From NCBI GenBank assembly GCA_938091335.1, contig CALLJG010000005.1:186001-250000 (forward strand): a stretch of 64,000 bases of DNA, written 5' to 3'. The position numbers were made by a program, and so were the translations under genes. A model generated the notes under the pieces. It was not told the DNA's origin and did no database searches. It saw nothing but the letters and a program-made list of their open reading frames with translations. How positions within the stretch are numbered: position 1 is the stretch's first letter; every line of letters starts with the position of its first letter. Below, one piece after another: positions 32,761-40,684 of the stretch. This DNA is from an uncultured Thermodesulfobacterium sp. (GTDB lineage Bacteria > Desulfobacterota > Thermodesulfobacteria > Thermodesulfobacteriales > Thermodesulfobacteriaceae).

Positions 32761-34032
32761 ATATTTAAAAACCCTTTCCCCTATATCTTTTCTATAATGT
32801 GCCCCCTCAAACTTAATAAAAGAAACTGCTTTGTAAACTCTTTTTATGGCAGAAAAAATGTCTTTATCAAGAGCAGTTACCCCTAAAACTCTTCCTCCAT
32901 TGGTATAAAATTCATTATTTATCTTTTTTGTTCCTGCATGAAATATTATAACATTAGAAATTTGAGAAGCCTTATCAAGTCCTTCTATTTTTTTCCCTTT
33001 CTCATATTTACCAGGATAACCTTTACTTGCCATTACTACACATATTGCAGGTAAATCTTTTTCTTTTATCTCTATTTTATCAAGATTACCTTCTAAAGTA
33101 CTTTCTATTAATTCTAAAAAGTCATTTTCTATTCTTGGCAATATAGCTTGAGCTTCAGGATCTCCTAGTCTACAATTAAATTCAAGTACATAAGGTTCTT
33201 TGTTAACTATCATCAATCCAGCATATAAAAATCCTATATAAGGATGTCCTTCTTTTTCCAAAGTTCTTAATAAAGGAGCTATTACTTTTGTTTCTATTTT
33301 TTCTTTTAATTTATTATCAATTAAAGGCGTAGGAGAATAAGCTCCCATTCCTCCAGTATTTGGGCCTTCATCATTATCAAGAAGTCTTTTATGATCTTGA
33401 GAGGTAGGTAGAGCTCTAAAATTGTATCCATCAGTAATTACAATATAAGAGGCTTCCTCTCCTATTAATTTTTCTTCTATTACTACTTTATTCCCGGCTT
33501 CTCCAAATATTTTTTCTTCCATTATTTTTTCAATGGCATTTATAGCTTCTTCTTTTTTTTCACACACAAAAACACCTTTCCCTGCACAAAGTCCATCAGC
33601 TTTAATTACTATAGGAGCTCCTTTTTTTTCTACATAATTTTTAGCTTTGTTAGGATCATCAAAAACTTCAAACTTAGGTGTAGGAATACCTGCTTTTGCC
33701 ATAGTTTCTTTAGCAAAGGATTTACTTCCTTCTATAAGTGCCGATTTACTATCCGGACCAAAGACTTTTATCCCTTCTTTTTCAAGAAAATCTTTTAATC
33801 CTTTAACTAAAGGTTCCTCTGGTCCAGGAATAATAAGATCTATTTCATTTTCTTTGCAGAATTGCAAAATTTTTTCAAAATCATTTGGTGAAATATTTTC
33901 ATTTATTTGTGCAATTTCAGAAATTCCACCATTTCCAGGAATACAAAATAACTTTTCTAATCCCACACTTTTAGAAATAACATAACAAATAGTGTGTTCT
34001 CTTCCTCCTCCACCTATAACTAATACCTTCAT
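32746..34032 (-). CDS. purD: Phosphoribosylamine--glycine ligase
   Basis: Second step of de novo purine synthesis (GAR synthetase), ATP-grasp fold. Motifs: VLVIGGGGREHTICY (residues 3-17), IIPGPEEPLVKGLKDF (about 72-87), GAPIVIKADGLCAGKGVFV (about 137-155), PTSQDHKRLLDNDEGPNTGGMGAYSPTP (about 213-240, family signature), and YVLEFNCRLGDPEAQAILPR (about 281-300). 428 residues. No clear ribosome site but an unusually good promoter sits just upstream. Confidence 0.97.
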   Translation of the reverse strand: MKVLVIGGGGREHTICYVISKSVGLEKLFCIPGNGGISEIAQINENISPNDFEKILQFCKENEIDLIIPGPEEPLVKGLKDFLEKEGIKVFGPDSKSALIEGSKSFAKETMAKAGIPTPKFEVFDDPNKAKNYVEKKGAPIVIKADGLCAGKGVFVCEKKEEAINAIEKIMEEKIFGEAGNKVVIEEKLIGEEASYIVITDGYNFRALPTSQDHKRLLDNDEGPNTGGMGAYSPTPLIDNKLKEKIETKVIAPLLRTLEKEGHPYIGFLYAGLMIVNKEPYVLEFNCRLGDPEAQAILPRIENDFLELIESTLEGNLDKIEIKEKDLPAICVVMASKGYPGKYEKGKKIEGLDKASQISNVIIFHAGTKKINNEFYTNGGRVLGVTALDKDIFSAIKRVYKAVSFIKFEGAHYRKDIGERVFKYLSSF

Positions 34033-34063
34033 TCTTTAAAAACTTAAAAATTTTCCCAATTAA

Positions 34064-34091
34064 ATTATATATTTATCATCTTTTAGGTCAA
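34064..34091 (-). promoter_or_regulatory. Putative purD promoter
   Basis: Minus strand TTGACC (34091-34086), 16 bases, perfect TATAAT (34069-34064), about 31 bases before the purD ATG. No PurR-like operator or guanine riboswitch pattern is seen in the short leader. Confidence 0.6.
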
Positions 34092-35641
34092 TATTTCAAA
34101 GAATTTTTAAATTTATAAATTCCTAAAAATATAAGAAATAATCCTCCTATTTGTGTCCAAATAAATGTTTGTCTAAAGGTTTCTTGAAAGGCAAAACTTA
34201 AAGCCTGAATATATTCAGTTTTATATAAAAGTGCTTTAACTTTTTTTAATGCATAAGCTTCTGAAAAATAGCGTTCTGCTATGTACTGCCATTTTTCTAT
34301 AAATTCATTTACCCATCTATGATCTTGAAGCTCTGTAATTCTAAGAAAATGATAATTTATTTTCTTTTCTAAAGTATTAGTACCAATAGCTATTCCTATA
34401 GAACCTCCTACAAATCTTTGATAATGAAAAAGAACAACTCCCAATCCTGTTTTTTCACCAAGATTTCTTAAAGCCAAAGTAGTAAGCGGAGCAAAAAAAC
34501 ATCCCATAGATATTCCAAGGGGAATGGTTAAAAGTGCTGCCTTTAAAGCTGATGTATAATAATTAAGTTTTGGTAAAAGAATTAAGGTTGTAAAACTAAG
34601 GAGTAAAAAATTTACAAAAAGAATAATACCTGGAGAGATCTTATCTGAGAGTCTTCCTGAAATAATGGCAAAAATACCAGCAAAGGAGGCATATGAAAGC
34701 ATATGAACTCCTGCTTGGAAAGTAGTAAGTCCTTTTAGATTTTGATAATAAATTGGTATAAGATAAAAAACTTGATACATTACGAAGCCTAAAATAAAAA
34801 ACTGAAAGGCCATAGCTAAACCAAATTCAGGAATAGTGTAAATTTTTAAATCTATTAATGGTTTTTTACTTATCAATTCTGAAGCAAAATAAAGTGAATA
34901 AAAAGTAAAACTTAATAATAAAAAAGATACAATAAAGGTAGATTGAAACCATCCATATTGTTGACCTTTAGATACACCTATAAGAAAAAAAATTGTAGCC
35001 ATAGAAATAAACACATAACTTGTAAAATTAAAGGAAAATTCTCTTTTTTTACCTAAGACAAAGGGTAAAAAGGTAATAGCAGCTATTAAATCTATTAATC
35101 CTATCGGAACATTTATATAAAAAGCCCATCTCCAAGAAATATACTCAGTTAAAAATCCTCCTACAGTTGGTCCAAGAGCAGGAGCAAAACTTACTCCCAA
35201 GCTATAAATTCCCATAGCTGTTCCTCTTTTTTCAGAAGGATAAATGGCAAGAAGTATAGTCTGAGCAGTAGCCATGATAAAAGCTTCTCCCATTCCTTGA
35301 AGACTTCGGAAAAAAATCATTTGAGGTAAGTTTTGTGCTGATCCTGAAAGGGCACTAAATATAACAAAAAGAACAAGTCCTATAGTATAACATAAAGAAT
35401 ACCCTACAAATTTAGAAAAACTTTCTACAAAAAGTAAGCCTATTGCTGCTGAAACCATATAACTTATTCCTACCCATTGAATCCCGTATAAATCTGTAGA
35501 AAGAGGCCCAAGAAGTTTAGGCATTATGGTATTTACTACAGTGGTATTTAAAATAGCCATAAAATGACCAATCATTAAAGTAATAGTAATAGCTATCCGT
35601 TCAAAAGAAGACACATGATAATAAAAAACTTGAGGTTTCAT
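34088..35641 (-). CDS. MFS multidrug exporter, DHA2/EmrB-QacA family
   Basis: 517 residues with 14 predicted membrane segments. Typical DHA2 features: FMAILNTTVVNTIMPKLLG in the first segment (usually LDxTIVNVALP), FRSLQGMGEAFIMATAQTILLAIYPSEKRGTAMGIY (segments 4-5, motif A/B), and motif C region APALGPTVGGFLTEYISWRWAFYINVPIGLIDL (about 154-186). EmrB partners need an EmrA membrane-fusion protein and an outer-membrane channel; neither gene is adjacent, so it may pump into the periplasm only. It follows dprA by six bases without a clear ribosome site. Confidence 0.9.
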   Translation of the reverse strand: MKPQVFYYHVSSFERIAITITLMIGHFMAILNTTVVNTIMPKLLGPLSTDLYGIQWVGISYMVSAAIGLLFVESFSKFVGYSLCYTIGLVLFVIFSALSGSAQNLPQMIFFRSLQGMGEAFIMATAQTILLAIYPSEKRGTAMGIYSLGVSFAPALGPTVGGFLTEYISWRWAFYINVPIGLIDLIAAITFLPFVLGKKREFSFNFTSYVFISMATIFFLIGVSKGQQYGWFQSTFIVSFLLLSFTFYSLYFASELISKKPLIDLKIYTIPEFGLAMAFQFFILGFVMYQVFYLIPIYYQNLKGLTTFQAGVHMLSYASFAGIFAIISGRLSDKISPGIILFVNFLLLSFTTLILLPKLNYYTSALKAALLTIPLGISMGCFFAPLTTLALRNLGEKTGLGVVLFHYQRFVGGSIGIAIGTNTLEKKINYHFLRITELQDHRWVNEFIEKWQYIAERYFSEAYALKKVKALLYKTEYIQALSFAFQETFRQTFIWTQIGGLFLIFLGIYKFKNSLKY

Positions 35642-35647
35642 GAAGTT

Positions 35648-36682
35648 TTATATCTTTTTAAGCTTTACATATTTTCCTGGAAGAGTTTCTATTAATCCCT
35701 TTAATTCCAATTCAGTAAGTAGTGAAAGAATCTCAAAGGATGGTTTATTTATTTTTAAAAAGATTTCTTCTATATGTTGAGGATATGTTGATAAATGAGA
35801 AAGAATTTCTTTCTCTTCTTCTGAAAGATCTATCTCTTTTTTAAAGTTTACTAAAGCTTTGTCCTTTTTCCATCCAAAATAATTCAATACCTCCTCTGGA
35901 GAAGTAACTATTATTGCTCCCTCTTTTATAAGATAGTGAGTACCTTCACTTTGAGAGGAAAAAATACTTCCAGGAATTGCAAAAACTTCTTTTCCTTGCT
36001 CTAATGCCCATTTAGCAGTAATTAATGTCCCACTTTTTTTCCCAGCTTCTATTACTATAATTCCTTTAGAAAGACCACTTATTATTCTATTTCTAATAGG
36101 AAAATTTTCTTTTCTGGGTTTAGTAAAAAAAGGAAATTCAGAAATTATAGCTCCATTATTTTTTAATATTTCATCAAAAATTTCTTTATTTTCTGGAGGA
36201 TAAATAATATCTATTCCTGAACCTAAAACAGCTATAGTATACCCTTTTGCATCTAAACAACCTTTATGGGCAATACTGTCAATTCCTCTTGCTAATCCAG
36301 AAACAATTCCTATACCTTCTTCTCCAAGTCTTTTGGAAAAATGATATGCCACTTCCTTACCATAAGAAGTGGGCTTACGAGATCCTATAATACCTATTGA
36401 ATTTATATTTTGAAATCTACCTTTTAAATAAATAAATAAAGGTGGATAACTAATTTCTCTAAGTTCTAAAGGGAATTCATCCTCTTTTATAAATAAAATC
36501 TTGACATTTAATCTTTCAGCTTGTTCAAGTTCTTTCTCAGCAAGTCTTTTTATTTCATCTTCTGAGTAATTTTTAAATCTTAAAATATCTATTATCTCTA
36601 TTCCTTCAGAAAAGTACTTTATAGTCTTAAGAATATTTCGTTCTTTAAGATAAAATCCTAGCCAAAAAAGTTTTTCCTCCAT
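35648..36682 (-). CDS. dprA: DNA processing protein DprA/Smf
   Basis: Loads RecA on single-stranded DNA entering during natural transformation. The Rossmann-like DprA core spans about 80-285: SIGIIGSRKPTSYGKEVAYHFS (about 95-116), GIVSGLARGIDSIAHKGCLDAKGYTIAVLGSGIDIIYPPEN (about 127-167), FPIRNRIISGLSKGIIVIEAGKKSGTLITA (about 194-223) and VFAIPGSIFSSQSEGTHYLI. An N-terminal helical part and a C-terminal winged-helix-like DML1 domain (about 285-344) are present. 344 residues. Part of the dnaX-ybaB-recR-x-dprA run; comEC is at 57521. Confidence 0.96.
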   Translation of the reverse strand: MEEKLFWLGFYLKERNILKTIKYFSEGIEIIDILRFKNYSEDEIKRLAEKELEQAERLNVKILFIKEDEFPLELREISYPPLFIYLKGRFQNINSIGIIGSRKPTSYGKEVAYHFSKRLGEEGIGIVSGLARGIDSIAHKGCLDAKGYTIAVLGSGIDIIYPPENKEIFDEILKNNGAIISEFPFFTKPRKENFPIRNRIISGLSKGIIVIEAGKKSGTLITAKWALEQGKEVFAIPGSIFSSQSEGTHYLIKEGAIIVTSPEEVLNYFGWKKDKALVNFKKEIDLSEEEKEILSHLSTYPQHIEEIFLKINKPSFEILSLLTELELKGLIETLPGKYVKLKKI

Positions 36683-36685
36683 AAT

Positions 36686-37273
36686 TTAATTAAATTGAAT
36701 TTCAAGAGATTGAGCTTTAATTTGAATTTTTGCTAAAGAAAAAAATTTTTCTGCTAATTTTTCCAAAGTAAGGTAAATTTTTTCATTTAAATCCTTATTC
36801 CACAAAATTTCTACTTTTTTTCCTTTTTTAATAAATATTTTTAATTCAGTATTTTCTTTAAGATTTAGGAATAATTCCTGCCCTATATTACAAAAAAAAC
36901 CTCTAAGTAAATTATAAGGAATTTCCATTAAAACTTTTTCTTCCTCAATTATTTCTTTCTTAACTTTATGTTTAAAGGTTAAAAATGCCTCCCAAAATAA
37001 TATCTCTTTTTCTATAACATTTTTTAAATCCCAAGGACCCAGATTATCATTATAAATTTCATCAAAAGCTGTATCTATTTGGTTCTGTAATTTTTGTAAA
37101 ATTGAAATCACTTTATTTATTCTCTCATAAACTTCTGGTTCATAATTAAGATTTTTTTTCATTAAAAGCACTTGAAGTTCTAAAAAGAGACCTTGAAGAA
37201 TGCCTCTTAAGTTATGAAAATATCCTTGAAGCATCCCTCCCAAAGCTATTCTTCTACACAATATATCTTTCAT
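36686..37273 (-). CDS. Unrecognised protein with a degenerate histidine-kinase/phosphotransferase-like layout
   Basis: Not recognised by family. The 195 residues begin with a helix containing GYFHNLRGILQGLFLEL (about 17-33; H20-N-L-R), reminiscent of the H-box of histidine kinases and phosphotransferases (HxxRN, HDLNN, HELR types), followed by a second long helix (VYERINKVISILQKLQNQIDTAF), as in a DHp hairpin. The C-terminal part (about 100-195) has LLRGFFCNIGQELFLNLK then alternating strands (ELKIFIKKGKKVEILWN), resembling a shrunken GHKL domain with no ATP-lid glycines, as in Spo0B or ChpT. So a histidine phosphotransferase is possible; this is inference. It overlaps recR by four bases and is followed by dprA after three. 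Confidence 0.6.
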   Translation of the reverse strand: MKDILCRRIALGGMLQGYFHNLRGILQGLFLELQVLLMKKNLNYEPEVYERINKVISILQKLQNQIDTAFDEIYNDNLGPWDLKNVIEKEILFWEAFLTFKHKVKKEIIEEEKVLMEIPYNLLRGFFCNIGQELFLNLKENTELKIFIKKGKKVEILWNKDLNEKIYLTLEKLAEKFFSLAKIQIKAQSLEIQFN

Positions 37274-37878
37274 TTCTCTTTTAAAATCTCCCTTCCAAAA
37301 AGTGCTCTCTTAAGAGTTAAAGGATCCACAAATTGGATTTCCATTCCAAGAGGTATTCCACAAGCTATTTTGGTAATTCTCACAGGATGAGGCTTCAACA
37401 CTTCTAATATATAAGCAGTTGTAGTTTCCCCAGAAAGGGTAGGAGAAAGAGCTATAATTATTTCTTTTATCTTTCTTGTTTTTATAAGAAAAATAAGATG
37501 GTCAAGTCCTAAATCTTTTGGACCAATCCCATCTTTTGGGGATAAAAGATAATGTAACACAAAATAATATCCTTGATAAACTCCAGTTTCTTCTATATAA
37601 GAAAGGTTTACTGGATTTTCAACAATGCACAATAAACTGGAATCTCTACTTTCATCATTACAAATGAAACAAATTTCCTTCTCAGAAAAGTTTCTACAAA
37701 ATTTACAAAGTTTAATTTTATAAGGTAATTCTTTAATAAGATCTCCCAAAACCTCACATAATTCTGGTTTTGAGAGAAGAAACATGCAAAACCTAGTAGC
37801 ACTTTTTTCTCCAATACCTGGAAGTAAAGAAAAACTCTCTATTAGTTTCTTTAAAATAGGAGGATAACTTTTAGACAT
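37270..37878 (-). CDS. recR: Recombination protein RecR
   Basis: With RecO/RecF loads RecA at gapped DNA. Helix-hairpin-helix FSLLPGIGEKSATRFCMFLL (about 16-35), zinc finger CKFCRNFSEKEICFIC (C57, C60, C69, C72 region), a Toprim domain starting LLCIVENPVNLSYIEETGVYQGYYFVLHYLLSP (about 83-115) and the Walker-like C-terminal ACGIPLGMEIQFVDPLTLKRAL. 202 residues, normal. Three bases after ybaB, the conserved dnaX-ybaB-recR order. Confidence 0.97.
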   Translation of the reverse strand: MSKSYPPILKKLIESFSLLPGIGEKSATRFCMFLLSKPELCEVLGDLIKELPYKIKLCKFCRNFSEKEICFICNDESRDSSLLCIVENPVNLSYIEETGVYQGYYFVLHYLLSPKDGIGPKDLGLDHLIFLIKTRKIKEIIIALSPTLSGETTTAYILEVLKPHPVRITKIACGIPLGMEIQFVDPLTLKRALFGREILKEK

Positions 37879-37881
37879 TTT

Positions 37882-38220
37882 TTAAAAAAGACCCGAAATA
37901 TTAAATCCAGTGGGTAATTTAAGCCCTCCTGTAATTTTAGCAATTTCTTCTTCTACCATCTCCTTAGCTTTTCTTATAGCTTCATTTACTCCTGCTATTA
38001 CTAAATCTTCTAACATTTCCTTTTCATCAGGATTAATAATTTCTCTCTCAATTTCTATAGAAATAATTTCTTGCTTACCATTTGCAGTAACACTTACCAT
38101 TCCTCCACCTACTTGAACAGTTATTGTCCTTTCTTCTAATTGTTTTTGAACTTCTTCTAATTTTTTTTGAATCTTTTGCATTTCTTTAATAAGTTGCTGA
38201 AATTGAGGAGGTATTTTCAT
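37882..38220 (-). CDS. ybaB: Nucleoid-associated protein YbaB/EbfC
   Basis: Small DNA-binding dimer, 112 residues: an N-terminal helix rich in Gln/Lys (LIKEMQKIQKKLEEVQKQLEE, coiled coil), the conserved VQVGGGMVSVTANGKQEIISIEI strands (about 35-57) and DLVIAGVNEAIRKAKEMVEEEIAKITGG. AAAGGAG before the ATG. It follows dnaX by three bases and precedes recR. Confidence 0.95.
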   Translation of the reverse strand: MKIPPQFQQLIKEMQKIQKKLEEVQKQLEERTITVQVGGGMVSVTANGKQEIISIEIEREIINPDEKEMLEDLVIAGVNEAIRKAKEMVEEEIAKITGGLKLPTGFNISGLF

Positions 38221-38223
38221 TCT

Positions 38224-39720
38224 TTACTCCTTTAAAGGTTGAATATATGCTATTTTAGCTGAAAGAGTCTTTAAAATTGTTTTTACTTCAGGTCTTTCCT
38301 TCACCTCTTCCAATGTGGAATCTCTTTTTTCTTCTATTTCAACTTTTAAAGGCCTGTTAAAATATTTTTCTATTTTTTCTTTAAATATTTCAAAATAACT
38401 TGATTCCAGAAAAGAGGATGAAATAAACTTAAAACATATTTCATCTTCTTTAATATCTGGCTCAGGAAACATACTTATTAATCCATAAAGAGAAAGAGAC
38501 TCTTTTTTAATTTCTTCTAAAAAATTTTCCCATGTTTTTTCTTTTGATTCACCAATTTTTTCAGCTAATTTGGAAGAGGTAGAAAAAAGAAAATTAGAAT
38601 TACTAATTTGATCTAATTTTTCTATAATCTCTTTTAATGGAGCCAGTTTACCATATTCACAAATTTTTAACAAGGAAAGCTCAAACTGAAGTTGAGGGTA
38701 ACTACTTTTTTTTATTATTTCTAAATCTTTAACTAAACTCTGAAAAACTAAAAAAATATCCTCCATTTCATTTTCAAGAATAAGTTCCCTAAAAAAGGAA
38801 GTTTGAAAATTAAATGGTATCTCTTTAGGGAAAGCTTTAATTATAAGAAGTTCTCTAAAAAATTCAGTTAATTTTTCCATTAAGTAAATTAAATCGATCC
38901 CTTGATCATAAATTTTTTGAGCAATTTCTAAGGCTTTTTTCATATCCTTTTCTAAAAGAATAGCAGCTAATTCCTCTATCAAAATAGCTTCATGCCATCC
39001 AAACGCTAAAATTACATCTTCTTTAGTTTTTGTTCCATAAGCTATAGCTTGATCAAGAAGAGACAAAGCATCTCTTAAACTACCCTGGGCTTCTTTTGCA
39101 ATTAGTTCCAAAGCTTCGTCCTCTATTTGATAATTTTCTTTTTTACAAACTTCTTTTAAATATTTCATAATTAAAGAAAAGTCTATTCTCCTAAATTCAT
39201 GTCTTTGACATCTTGAAAGAATAGTAGGAAGAAGCTTGTTAGGCTCAGTAGTGGCAAGTATAAAATAAACATGAGAAGGAGGTTCTTCTAATGATTTTAA
39301 AAAAGCATTCGAAGCTTCTTTAGTTAACATATGAGCCTCATCTATAATATAAACTTTTGCTTTTCCTTTAGCTGGAGCAAATTTTAAATTTTCAATAAGT
39401 TCCCTTATTTGGTCAATTCCTCTGTTTGAAGCTGCATCAATTTCTATAACATCTACAAAAATTCCTTTGTTTATCTCTAAACAATTTATACATTCATTAC
39501 AAGGCTCATAACCATCTATTAAATTTTTACAATTCAGTGCCTTAGCTACAATTCTAGCAACCGTGGTTTTACCAGTACCCTTAATACCAGAAAATAAAAG
39601 GGCGTGAGGTAATTTTTGTTGCTTAAGGGCATTAGTAAGAGTCTTAACTACATGATTTTGTCCTATTACTTCTTTAAAACTCTTTGGACGATAACGCCGA
39701 GCTAAAACTAAATAAGACAT
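38224..39720 (-). CDS. dnaX: DNA polymerase III subunits gamma and tau
   Basis: Clamp-loader ATPase. Domain I has RRYRPKSFKEVIGQ (about 9-22), Walker A SGIKGTGKTTVARI (about 44-57), the zinc-binding Cys group CKNLIDGYEPCNECINC (about 64-80), Walker B with DEAHML and the SRC box TILSRCQRHEF (about 165-175). The C-terminal ~130 residues form the tau part, ending with EEKRDSTLEEVKERPEVKTILKTLSAK. 498 residues. An A8 run at 38713-38706 (codons 336-339) would, on a -1 slip, give AAG then TAG; see findings. First gene of the ybaB-recR-dprA run; no clear ribosome site. Confidence 0.96.
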   Translation of the reverse strand: MSYLVLARRYRPKSFKEVIGQNHVVKTLTNALKQQKLPHALLFSGIKGTGKTTVARIVAKALNCKNLIDGYEPCNECINCLEINKGIFVDVIEIDAASNRGIDQIRELIENLKFAPAKGKAKVYIIDEAHMLTKEASNAFLKSLEEPPSHVYFILATTEPNKLLPTILSRCQRHEFRRIDFSLIMKYLKEVCKKENYQIEDEALELIAKEAQGSLRDALSLLDQAIAYGTKTKEDVILAFGWHEAILIEELAAILLEKDMKKALEIAQKIYDQGIDLIYLMEKLTEFFRELLIIKAFPKEIPFNFQTSFFRELILENEMEDIFLVFQSLVKDLEIIKKSSYPQLQFELSLLKICEYGKLAPLKEIIEKLDQISNSNFLFSTSSKLAEKIGESKEKTWENFLEEIKKESLSLYGLISMFPEPDIKEDEICFKFISSSFLESSYFEIFKEKIEKYFNRPLKVEIEEKRDSTLEEVKERPEVKTILKTLSAKIAYIQPLKE

Positions 39721-39768
39721 AATACATATTTTAAAACTTTTTAAGAACTTGACAACTATAAATTAGAG

Positions 39769-40191
39769 TTATTTAATAACTCTCAAAGAATTTCTATATT
39801 TTTGAGGAACCTGTTCAGGAAATTGAGTATAATGAATGGTTCCCCTTTCATCCTTATAATAATAAATTGGTAAAGATTTCTGAACTCTTTCTCCAGAAAA
39901 CGAAAAAGAACTTGAATCTTTTACTTCTAAATATTTTTCAAGAATTTTTAACTTTTTAGGCCCAATTCCTTTAACCTTTTCTAATTCATCAATAGATTTA
40001 AAAGGACCAAATCTTTCCCTATATTCAATAATATTTTTAGCTGTTTTTTCTCCAATACCTGGAAGTGATTCTAATTCTTCTAAAGTAGCTTTATTTATAT
40101 CTATTTTCTCTTTACTTAATAAATAATAGTTATTATAAAATAACTTATTTACAAAAATTATTAAAATGAAGAAAAATACTTTCTTATACAC
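39769..40191 (-). CDS. Exported ComEA-like helix-hairpin-helix protein with a DUF4124-like tail
   Basis: 140 residues. N-terminal membrane/signal segment (about 4-24), then two helix-hairpin-helix motifs (about 29-92): KIDINKATLEELESLPGIGEKTAKNIIEYRERFGPFKSIDELEKVKGIGPKKLKIL, the non-specific DNA-binding module of ComEA. The C-terminal piece PIYYYKDERGTIHYTQFPEQVP resembles DUF4124, a periplasmic domain with a Tyr-x-Trp/Tyr-xDxxGxxHYTDxP pattern. ComEA normally has a soluble ligand domain before the HhH, so this is a different layout. Likely binds incoming double-stranded DNA in the periplasm, in step with ComEC and DprA, or serves an unrelated envelope role. Confidence 0.75.
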   Translation of the reverse strand: MYKKVFFFILIIFVNKLFYNNYYLLSKEKIDINKATLEELESLPGIGEKTAKNIIEYRERFGPFKSIDELEKVKGIGPKKLKILEKYLEVKDSSSFSFSGERVQKSLPIYYYKDERGTIHYTQFPEQVPQKYRNSLRVIK

Positions 40192-40204
40192 TTTTTTTAT
40201 TTAA

Positions 40205-40237
40205 AAGAAAGGGGATAAGGTGGTTTCCTTATCCCCT
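40205..40237 (-). terminator. Rho-independent terminator of dsrC
   Basis: AGGGGATAAGG (40210-40220) and CCTTATCCCCT (40227-40237) are perfectly complementary, eleven base pairs with a six-base loop. On the minus strand the stem is followed by TTTCTTTT. It lies 14 bases after the dsrC stop; strong isolated termination fits a highly expressed single gene. Confidence 0.88.
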
Positions 40238-40250
40238 AAATAATTATCTA

Positions 40251-40571
40251 TTATACACAACCTGTTGGTTTTGGAAGACCTGCCATTTTACAAGCTCCTT
40301 TTCCAGGCCCAGAAGGAAAGAGCTCATAAATTTTCTTTAAAGGATAACCTGTGACTTTTGAAAGGATTCTTACCATAGGAGCAACGCCATTTTTCCTATA
40401 ATAATCTTGAAGATAATTAATCACCTTCCAATGCTCTTCTGTTAATTCTTGAATACCTTCTAAATGTTTTACATAATCCACCCATTCCATACACCAAACA
40501 TCTAAACCACCCTTTAAAAAGCCATCTTCATCTAATTCAAAAACTTTACCTTTCCATTCTACTGTTGGCAT
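40251..40571 (-). CDS. dsrC: DsrC, sulfur-carrier protein of dissimilatory sulfite reductase
   Basis: Substrate-like partner of DsrAB: it forms a trisulfide with sulfite-derived sulfur that is reduced by the DsrMK membrane complex. The 106-residue protein has the full family pattern: DEDGFLKGGLDVWCMEWVDYVKHLEGIQELTEEHWKVINYLQDYY, then GVAPMVRILSKVTGYPLKKIYELFPSGPGKGACKMAGLPKPTGCV. Both C-terminal redox cysteines are present, in ACKMAG and the penultimate Cys of TGCV, ten residues apart (Cx10C). That distinguishes DsrC from TusE, which lacks the first. Single gene between a perfect hairpin terminator and AAGGAGGTGAT before the ATG; dsrAB is not in the window. Confidence 0.97.
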   Translation of the reverse strand: MPTVEWKGKVFELDEDGFLKGGLDVWCMEWVDYVKHLEGIQELTEEHWKVINYLQDYYRKNGVAPMVRILSKVTGYPLKKIYELFPSGPGKGACKMAGLPKPTGCV

Positions 40572-40593
40572 TATATCACCTCCTTTTATTTTT

Positions 40594-40623
40594 TAGTATA
40601 TAGATTTTATAGTATATAGATTT
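40594..40623 (-). repeat. Two 14-bp direct repeats in the dsrC leader
   Basis: TAGTATATAGATTT occurs at 40594-40607 and 40610-40623 (plus-strand reading), separated by two bases, a 16-base period. Each copy carries TATACT on the minus strand, a 5/6 match to -10, so either could be the dsrC -10; no good -35 partners are visible. Upstream to 40684 the sequence is A+T homopolymer-like. Confidence 0.5.
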
Positions 40624-40684
40624 ATTTAAAAAAATATTTTAAAACTTTTTTTAAAAATATTTTTTAATATATTTTTTAAAAAAG

